From Pascua guehoae (taxonomy: Eukaryota > Basidiomycota > Tremellomycetes > Trichosporonales > Trichosporonaceae): 64,000 nucleotides of DNA. Position numbers and translations under genes: made by a program. The stretch lies in contig BCJX01000006.1 of the NCBI GenBank assembly GCA_001600415.1, positions 115,983 through 179,982 on the forward strand, given 5' to 3'. The notes below the pieces were generated by a model, which searched no databases, was not told the DNA's origin, and saw only the letters and a list, made by a program, of their open reading frames with translations. Below are positions 56,205 to 64,000 of this stretch, piece after piece. How positions within the stretch are numbered: the stretch's first letter is position 1; each line of letters opens with the position of its first letter.

Positions 56205-59200
56205 ATGGCCCTGTCCCCGCCGCTGCTCGACGTCCAAAGTCCGTCCAAGGAGGACCTCGAGGCCTTCCTGTCGCGGCACCAACACCTGCTCGAGCTCGAG
56301 CGCCAAGAGGAGGAAGAGCAGACACGCCTCCTCAACTCAAACTGCAGCCCCAAGCTGCTCGAGAAGCGCGGCCTGGCGCTCGGCGGCCTCGGCGTGTCGT
56401 CCATCAGTGTCGGTCTCGGCGGCAAGACGTGAGCCTCTGCCAAAGTACCGGTACAATGCCTGAACGTCACGCTAACTGCCCAGGCTCATCGAGCTCCACC
56501 GGCCACTCGCGTACCATGTCCACACGGCGCTACCGCCGCACACGTTCCGCAGCGGGGACCCGGTGCGCATCGAGGAGAATGTGTCGAGCTCGGGCGGCAA
56601 GGACAAGGCCAAGAAGAAGGCCGACGACGGGAACGCGGTCGAGGGCGTTGTGCATCGTGTGCGTGTGAGACGAGCGGCTGTGTGCTCCGATCACCGCAGC
56701 CTGTCTCTGCGCGTGCGCCAGAGCTGACGGACAGGTCGGGCCGGAGAAGGTCATTGTGGCCGTCAACGAGAGCAAGGAGGTCGACCTCCCAGAACGCCTG
56801 AGACTGTACGTGATCCGCCATGTGCGATCACCTGCGTGATTGCCGATACGCGACGCTGTACGGCACGGTACGGTTGCGTGCAAGCTGACGTGAAAGACTC
56901 AAGCTGGCCAACTCTGTCACGTTCGACCGCATGCGCCGGACACTCGACCACGTCTCGCGCCTCCTCTTACCCACGGGCGACACGCCGAGCGCGCCCAACT
57001 GGCCCCTCGTGCGCGCGCTCGTCGGACAGCAGCCGCCGTCGTGGACGGACACGGTGCAGGCGGCGACACTGACGGACCCCGAGGACAACGGCGGGGAGAT
57101 CCGGTGGTTGAGCGAGGGTCTGAACGATAGCCAAAAGGAGGCCATTGACTTTTGTCTGCGCGCAGAGCAGATTGCGTGTATCCACGGTCCCCCCGGTGTG
57201 CGTGTGGTGTCTCTCTGTGGCCAGGAAGGCGGCTGGGTGCCTGTGCCCAACGCGCCAGATACGCCTAGAATGCCGGGCAACTAACACCCCAGACGGGCAA
57301 GACACACACACTCATCGAGCTCATCTACCAACTCCTCTCCCGCCCCACGACGCCCGGCAGCGCCCTCCCGCCCCGCATCCTCGTGTGCACGCCGTCCAAC
57401 CTCGCCCTCGACAATCTCCTGCTCCGCCTGCACGCCCTCTCGCAGCTTCCGCAGTCGCCGTACGCCGCCCTCCTCCCGCGCGGCAGCATTCTGCGCCTCG
57501 GCCACCCGACGCGCGTCCACCGCGACCTCGTGGGCGAGACGCTCGACTGGCGCGCGCGCAACGGCGACGACGGCGAGCTCGTCCGCGACGTCGGGCGCGA
57601 GATTGAGGGCCACCTCGCTGACCTGGCTAGGAAGCGCGGCGAGAGGGGCGCCGTGAGGGGAAAGGAGAGGGGGAATAAGTGGCAAGAGGTCCGGGAGCTG
57701 CGTAAGGAGTAAGTCGGGCCGGGTTGGGGGGATCGATGCCCAGACTTTGCTGCTGGGGACATCTTGGTGGTCGGCCGGTGTGGAGAGGTGGATCTGTGCT
57801 AGTGTATAGGGTGGTGACTTGGTCTCGACGAGGAGACTGAGACCTAGCCTCTACCCCCTTACTTGGACTCTGTCTCGCTCAGGAGACTGAAGCTTGTCCT
57901 CGGCCAGTGTACCAGTGTACACACGAAACCTAGTCTCGGCCACCGTGCAAATTTGTCCCGTTACAGATTCTGACGTGCCACAGGTACCGCCAGCGCGAGG
58001 CAAAGGTCGTCACCAACGTCGTCAAGGCCGCCCGCGTCGTGCTCGCCACGTGCCACACGGCAGGCTCGCGCCAGCTGAACAATATGAATTTTGACGTCGT
58101 CATTATTGACGAGGCGACGCAGGGCGTCGAGGCCGTCTGCTGGGTGCCGATCCTCAGGGCCAACAAGCTCATTCTCGCCGGTGACCCACAGCAGGTGCGT
58201 TTGGACGGGGTCTATGGCGTGGGGAGGGGGTGTTGGGGGGGGGGGGGGGTGTTGTGGACAGGAGAGACTTGAACGGGAGTCTATGGAGCGGAGAATCTGT
58301 GCTGGGAACCTGTTCTGAGGAGGATATGTGCTGGACAGGAATCAGTGGAGTGCTTTAAGTCTGACCGTAGCTTCCGCCGACCATTTTGAGCAAGGGGGAC
58401 AAGCAAAAGCCCGAGGCAAAGAAAAAGAGTCCAGCCAGTAAGGGCCAAGCAAAGACTTCGACAACGGCCAAGGGCGGTGGCCCTGGTGACAATGATGAAC
58501 CCGCCGACAGCTCAAAGGCCGACAGCGGTCCAGGGGATAGTGAAACTGGTGACAGCGGGATCGAGAAGGGCGTCAAGACGGTATCGCTCGACACGTCCAA
58601 GTCCAGACTGCGCCCACCACGCACCCTCGAAACGACACTATTTGACCGCCTGGAGAAGATGTATGGAGCAGGCATCAAGCGTGTCCTCAAGGTCCAGTAC
58701 CGGTGGGTACCCAACACGGCTCGTTCTGGCACTAAACCCACACAGCATGAATGAGAACATTGCCCAGTTCCCGTCTGTCACGCTGTACGATAACGAGCTC
58801 GAGTCTGCGCCATCCGTCGCAGAGCACACTCTTCTGGACCTGCCCACGATCGTCGACCGAGACAGCGAGGACGCGAGGGATGTGCTCGAGCCCACTGTCG
58901 TCTTCTTTGACACTGCCGGGTGCGAGTTTTACGAGCGCACAGACGCAGACGACGAGTCGAGTACGCGCTCGCTCGGCGAGGGGAGCAAGAGTAACGAGAA
59001 TGAGGCGACGGTGGTGGCGAAATGGGCGCGCAAGCTGGTACGTGACTTGGGCTCGTACGGTGTACGGTTCTTGTACGACACGAGCCAACCACCATACACC
59101 ATACCCTCCCTTTCCCAGACGGACCGCTAACATGTAACAGGTCGCGCTCGGTGTCCCACCGGCCGAGATTGGCGTCGTGACGCCGTACCAGGCCCAGGTC

Positions 59201-59662
59201 GCCCTCTTGTCGTCGCTCCTGCACGAAGAGTTTCCCTACATGACCATTGGCTCGGTCGACGGCCTGCAGGGCCAGGAACGTGATGTGCGTACGGGCTGGT
59301 ATGGCAAGCAGATGCCACACGCTGGGGTCGGGGTTGTTGTCCTAGACCCGACTTGATAACACGACCACAGTAGACCACCGTACTGACTCCCCAGGCCATC
59401 ATCCTCAGCCTCGTGCGCTCCAACCCCACCGGCGACGTGGGTTTCCTCGGCGAGTACCGCCGACTCAACGTGGCCATGACCCGGCCTCGCCGCCAGCTGG
59501 TATGTGTTTCTGTGTGCAGGAACGAATCCAGGTGTTGACAAAGACTCTCAGTGCGTGGTTGGTGACTCGGACACGGTCGGCAAGGGGAGCTCGTACCTGA
59601 AAAAGTGGATGGCATGGCTCGACGACAATGCCGATGTGAGGTACGCGGGCGACGAGATTTAA
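56205..59662 (+). CDS. HCS1: SF1 DNA/RNA helicase, HCS1/IGHMBP2 type
   Basis: About ten introns. It starts MALSPPLLDVQSPSKEDLEA. The two halves of the helicase core show NDSQKEAIDFCL (Q motif), GPPG|TGKTHTLIE (Walker A across a splice), VVIIDEATQ (Walker B, DEAT), AGDPQQLPPT (motif III), VVFFDTAGCEFYE, GVVTPYQAQVALL, GSVDGLQGQERDAIILSLVR (motif V) and LGEYRRLNVAMTRPRRQL (motif VI). A Ser/Lys/Asp-rich insertion of about 60 residues follows motif III. Hcs1 is associated with DNA polymerase alpha; related IGHMBP2 acts on RNA and ribosomes. Two introns are unusually long: 57709-57983 (275 nt) and 58195-58370 (176 nt). Confidence 0.93.
57709..57983 (+). other. Long intron of the HCS1 gene
   Basis: At 275 nt this intron is about five times the usual length here. 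It carries imperfectly repeated words (CTCGACGAGGAGACTGAGACC and CTCGCTCAGGAGACTGAAGC) in its last third. The exon join (GAGTACCGC) is in frame. Confidence 0.8.
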
Positions 59663-60022
59663 ACAGCGTGGCACGCACGCTCGAGCGTGGGCGTTGATTC
59701 AGGCTGGAGTTCAGGCCTAGCCTTGAGGGCGAGACAGCATTGCGACCTTGTTGCGAACAAAGCCATGTTTTGACGAGACTCTAGACTTGCATAATGTCAC
59801 GGGTAGATGAGATGCTACAATGCATATGTATGCTCTATGGGGTTTCTAAGATGTCTAGATGGAGTGCGCTGTATTATGACCGATGCCGACCAGACCAAGC
59901 GAGAAGGAAGAGAAGAGAAGAGAAAAGGATACCGGGAGGAAAGACAAAAGAGCACCGAGGGGAAAGAGAAAGAACACCAAAGGGAAAGAGCAAAGACGTC
60001 CGAGAGGAAAGGCACCGAGCCA
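59663..60022. other. Convergent intergenic region, purine-rich
   Basis: Bases 59898-60020 are strongly AG-rich on the plus strand, so the MFS transcript on the minus strand would have a pyrimidine-rich 3' flank. No gene is seen. Confidence 0.5.
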
Positions 60023-62657
60023 TTACGCCATGGAAATGGTCCGCTTGATGGAGTGGAGCTGGTCCTCACCCGCCCGGGCATTGTTGCCCGCCTCTGGGCC
60101 AAACTCTGGCTCGAGCGCCTCGTCCTCGTGTGGCTGAGGCACCTTTTCGCACGAGGTGCCGGGGGTCACCTGTGGTCCAGAGGGGGCGTATTTCGAGTTG
60201 CGGCGGAGCCACGATCCGTACCGGTAAAAGAGGAACGGAATGGGCGTGCACGCGAGCGAGAGGAATGCGACGAGGGTGCCTGCCCAGCTGAGACCGAGCT
60301 TGTTGTACATTTTGCCCGCAAAGAGGGGGAAGGCGGCGCCAAAGGTGGCGCGGAGGACAGCGTTGCCTGCGAGTGCGGATGCGGCGTAGAGGGCATACGT
60401 GTCGATGAGGTAGAGCTGCATACCGGTAAAGATGAGCAAAAAGCCCATGCCAAAGGGGACCGAGGCGAGGATGGGGACGACCCAGTGGACGGCGGGCTCG
60501 CACGTCCATGCAAACCAAAACAGGCCAATGGGGAGGAGACAGGCGCCGACGGCCATGCCCACGAGCCGCGCCTCGGGGGCCACCTTTTCGCCGCGCGCCT
60601 CGGCCTCTGCGCTCGCGCGCCGGTACAGCTTGTTAAAGTAGGGCGTGGTGCAGTTGCCGAGCACGAGGCCGACGCCAATGCCCACAAACGCCAGGCCAGA
60701 CATGGACAGCGACCAGCCGCGGTACTGCCTAAACACGATGGGGAAGACGGCGAAAAACAGGTACAGCGTTCCGTAGATGATGGCGCCGTAGATGGCCAGG
60801 CAGAGCGCAATGAGCTCGCGCGCCAGGAGCGCAAACGGCCGGCTCAGGTTGATGACGAGAATCTGCCCCATGGTCCGCTTGACGCGGTCGTACTTTGCGA
60901 TAAAGTGCTCGCCGGTTCCGGCAGCGTCCGCCTCGGCTTGCAGGCGCTTGGCCTTGCGCCGGAGCAGCGTCGGCGCGTATGTCTCGGGCACGAGCACGAG
61001 CGAGATGGTAAACATGACCCTGGGCGTTAGTCGTTGCGTTGCATGGAGAGTTTGGCACAGCACCGAAGCGCCTGGGATGAGTTTAATGGCGAGTGGGCGA
61101 GTGTTGCGAGTGCGGCAGTGCCACATGCACATGGCACACCCCGCATGCCACATGCCACTCGCCACACAGCCCCGCGCAAACAACTCGTCACCACCCACGA
61201 CCCACCCCCACACCCCAAACACACGTCGTACTCACGCAGCAAAGATAAACTGGACCCAAAACACCCATCGCCACCCGACATTCTCCGCGACAAACCCCCC
61301 CACAATGGGCCCGAGCACGGGCCCCAAAAAGGGCGCGAGCGCAAACACGCTCGTGGCAAGCGCCCGCTCGTGCGCGGCCCACATGTCGCTCACCTGGCCG
61401 CCAGAGTTTGTAATCGGGGCGGCCCCAAATGTGCCCGCAATAAAGCGCGACACGAGCAGCGTCGGCACATTCTGCGACACGGCGCCGACAATGTTGAAGA
61501 TTGCAAAGATGGGGAATGAGACGAGGAAGGAGAATGTGCGGCCGTAGATTTCAGAGAGGGGCGCCCAGAAGAGGGGGCCGACACCGAAGCCTGTGTTTGT
61601 TAGTGGGTTGGGCCGACACTGGGTGGGGCTTGGGCGGGGGTTACTGCTGGGAACGGACGGCGGACACGGCCGCAGCCGCGGGCTTATGTGATCAAGGTCG
61701 CGTCGTCGGCGGCCCGTCGTAGGCGGCGCACCTGGACCTCGTTGTCGCACGGTGCAAGCGTCTCAGACAGACTGCGTGCCGAGCCGGCACGCAGCGCCCA
61801 GTGCGCCAGTGCGCCAGTGCGGTGGGACAGAACCATTCCCGAGCTCGGGCCGTGACCCACGAGCTCAATGCTCAATGCCCACAAGCGACACACGGCGCAC
61901 GGGAACACGGCACACGGCACACGGGAACACGGCGCACAGAGCTGTCCGCGACACCACATGTTCTCCGCCGCGGTCCGCGGGCGGCGCAGACACCACCACC
62001 AACAACACCCGCACGAGCCCCCAACCGGCCGTACTCACCAATAACATACAAGCTCATGCCGACAATCGCGAGCTCGGAGCTGATCCCAAACCGGTCCTGG
62101 ATCCCGCTCACGGTGGCCGCATACGCCGAGGACGCAAACGAGATACACAGGGTGGAAATGGCGACGACGACGGTGACCATCCAGCGGTACCAGTTTGCCC
62201 AGTTGTAGGGGTTTGCAGGCTCGGCGGGCAGCCAGTCGACGAGGTAGGGGTCGTCCTCTGTGCCCGTCCCGGGGTAGGGGTTTGTGTATCCGTCGTCGCC
62301 CGAGTCGAGGTGCGCGCCGCGGGGCGCAGAGAGGATGCGCTGGAGGGGCGCGGCGGGCGAGGTCACGGGCTCGAGGGAGCGGAGGCGGGTGATGGCGATG
62401 CCTTGGCCTTGGCCCTGGGCCGTCCGCGCGCGCGCAATGTGGAAAAAGTCGAGCTTGTCGTCGGCGTCGGCGGCGGGGGTGTAGGGGGTCTTCTCAGTCT
62501 TCGACGACGAGGGCCACTTGGAGTGCGCTGCCGGCTCCTTGCCGACTTCGAGGGTGGCGGGATCGCGCGCCAGTGTCGGCGCGGCGTCGAGGCGCGACAC
62601 GGCCGTAGACGTGCTCGACATGGTGGGCGTGGCGCTGAGGGGCACGGCGTCGGACAT
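60023..62657 (-). CDS. MFS multidrug-type transporter (DHA1 family)
   Basis: Three exons. The first (62657 down to about 62039) starts MSDAVPLSATPTMSS, carries a long Thr/Ser/Asp-rich cytosolic tail and the first helix YRWMVTVVVAISTLC. A long intron (61591-62038, 448 nt) follows. Exon 2 reads GFGVGPLFWAPLSEIYGRTF, the DHA1 signature, then NIVGAVSQNVPTLLVSRFI and GPVLGPIVGGFVAENVGWRW. Exon 3 holds the second half (LALSLAIYGAIIYGTLYLFF-like, WSLSMSGLAFVGIGVGLVLG, YALYAASALAGNAVLRATFG) and ends HSIKRTISMA. Proton-coupled drug or polyamine antiport at the plasma membrane is the family role; the substrate is not known. Confidence 0.9.
61591..62038 (-). other. Long intron of the MFS gene with CACGG repeats
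   Basis: The 448-nt intron includes degenerate tandem units of CACACGGCACACGGGAACACG type at about 61888-61938. No coding signal. Confidence 0.7.
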
Positions 62658-63747
62658 GTCTGTCACTGTCGCTTGCACGTAGGTAAAGGTCAGGAGGATG
62701 AGTACAGTTCCAAGTTCAAGTTTGCAGGTTTGCGCACCAGAGACCGCTTTTGGCCTTTCCAAGTCATTTATTCCTAGCATCGGAAAATCCTTCAGAGCAA
62801 TGTCTCGTCATGGCAAGGGGTGGCAGCATGGCGCGGCATTCAAAATATCGACCTGTTTGGACAAATAACCGTCGGCCTTGGCCGAAAAATCCATCAGCAT
62901 CTAGCTCCGGCCGGGGCCGGGTGGCGGTGGCCCTCTGAGGATGACAGGGATGGCAGGGCGGGCCAAATGACAAGACGGCCGTATCGCACTTTCACCCCCT
63001 TTCCACCACCAGTCTGGCGCTCCACAGCTCGGCATGTGTGCGGACATGGCCGAATGCCGCTGTCACTGGCCCAGGCATGGACGGTACGCTCCAGCCACCA
63101 CCCAAACGCCGCCGGCCGCCAGGTGTGGAATGGGTAGAGCACATGTGCACCGCAGGGTCGGCAGGGCACTCTTTCCTCGTCAGCCACCCGCACGAGCTCG
63201 CCCATGTGTCCATGATCGCCGCCGCGGGCGATGCGGTGACATGCTCGGGAAATTTGGTGCTAAATAAAGACGGACAAGAGTGCGAGCACCGTATGCGAGA
63301 GCCGTCCTGTTGCCAAAAGGAATGACATCGGTCAAAATTGCTTGCATTGGAGGAGACGCCCCGTGTCCGTGTTAAGCAGGCGGAGCATTCTGTTCTCCGG
63401 TCGACATTGGTTTCCCCGGACGGCGACTCTGGACGGCCAACGACCACCTGCTACCAGAGGCAAGCGCATTCATTCCTGCAAGGGCTACCAGCTACCAGGC
63501 TACTGTAGGCCAAGAACAGCTCCGTTACCACTTCATCGCACAGACATGAAAATACCATTTCGTCAACGACTTCAGATGGACCATAGAGGCAGGCTCGAGT
63601 CGATTCTGCTACAACGAAAACAAATCAAGAAGGTACACCAGACATGACACCAGAGAGGGGAGAGACACGACACAGGACAGGACAAGAATGGAACAAGACT
63701 GCGCGTCTCCCTGCGGGCTGTAGCAGTGGAGAGACATCCTATCGACA
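62658..63747. other. Intergenic region, no gene seen
   Basis: About 1.1 kb upstream of the MFS gene and downstream of the phosphodiesterase. No conserved frame or repeat is recognised. Confidence 0.5.
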
Positions 63748-64000
63748 TCATATCACTGACGTCAGCGCTGACCGGTACCGCCGGCTGCGACCACCGGCTG
63801 CGACCACGCAGGCCTTGTACTCACACACACGTTCACCGGGCGTGAGCAGGTGAAACTCGACACCGAGATTGTTTTGCGTTTCCAGTTCGTGAAGCTCGCG
63901 CCTGATCAGGTCGCGCGCCGCCAGTCCGCTGATATGAGGGACAAGGAACTCTTTGATATGCGTGATGAATATTTTTAGACCAGCGAGGGGTTTGCTGAGC
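63748..64000 (-). CDS. PDE1: 3' end of a PDE1-type cyclic nucleotide phosphodiesterase (partial)
   Basis: The reading frame enters from the right edge. It reads LSKPLAGLKIFITHIKEFL, then VPHISGLAARDLIRRELHEL and NNLGVEFHLLTPGERV. This order (GLxVxITHIK, then an I/L-x-EL helix and an NNLGVxF strand with PxGE) is the C-terminus of class II low-affinity phosphodiesterases such as yeast Pde1. The family hydrolyses cAMP and thereby opposes the PKA encoded at 21.7-23.8 kb. After GERV the sequence GTGAGTAC may be a splice donor, so the true stop may differ from the TGA at 63748-63750. The catalytic part lies beyond the window. Confidence 0.7.
   Translation of the reverse strand, partial: LSKPLAGLKIFITHIKEFLVPHISGLAARDLIRRELHELETQNNLGVEFHLLTPGERVCEYKACVVAAGGRSRRYRSALTSVI

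Noticed and set aside
59807..61030. 407-codon frame on the plus strand
   Set aside because: Antisense to exon 3 of the DHA1 transporter, whose motifs are clear. The plus frame has no family features.
61752..62777. 341-codon frame on the plus strand
   Set aside because: Antisense to the first exon and intron of the transporter.

Overview
The window looks like nuclear DNA of a basidiomycete fungus, most probably a tremellomycete yeast such as a member of the Trichosporonales. The DNA is GC-rich and the genes are compact. Most coding regions are cut by many short introns with GT...AG ends and a CTNAC-like branch point close to the acceptor. The gene set is typically fungal: VAC8, RVS167, SVF1, ERV41, POP1, RIT1, ARP9, HCS1, SLX1, GLC3, the PKA catalytic subunit and PDE1. 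The species assignment is inference; no rRNA or other marker is present.

Layout. Bases 1-7723 are a graveyard of LTR retrotransposons. A broken Ty3/gypsy pol (protein fragments with reverse transcriptase and RNase H) is interrupted or flanked by LTRs of at least five families, named A to E here. Two solo LTRs have perfect 5-bp target-site duplications (TTATC and CTTGG). Copies of LTR family B differ sharply in CpG decay. From about 8 kb the window becomes ordinary gene space: an intronless Baeyer-Villiger-type flavin monooxygenase (-), an MFSD1-like MFS transporter (+), a GFA/CENP-V-fold protein (+), glycogen branching enzyme (-), SLX1 (-), PKA catalytic subunit (-), a 285-base assembly gap, branched-chain keto acid dehydrogenase E1 beta (+), ERV41 (+), a coiled-coil poly-Q protein (+), RVS167 (-), SVF1-like (-), an MMTAG2-family protein (-), VAC8 (+), a large disordered hypothetical protein (+), RIT1 (-), POP1 (+), a tiny Gly/Pro/His-rich gene with micro-exons (+), a 1.7-kb region of degenerate repeats and minisatellites, ARP9-like (+), HCS1/IGHMBP2-type helicase (+), a DHA1-type MFS transporter (-), and at the right edge the 3' end of a PDE1-type cyclic nucleotide phosphodiesterase (-).

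How the genes relate. Nothing here is an operon. Two divergent pairs stand out: RIT1/POP1, both acting on tRNA maturation, share a 186-bp intergenic region, and MMTAG2/VAC8 share about 0.85 kb. The PKA catalytic subunit and PDE1 act in the same cAMP pathway but lie 40 kb apart. I did not find a convincing new multi-gene system. The least explained parts are the small Gly/Pro/His-rich gene with the repeat array just downstream of it, the uneven CpG decay of the LTRs, and the uncharacterised disordered protein at 42.6-44.7 kb.
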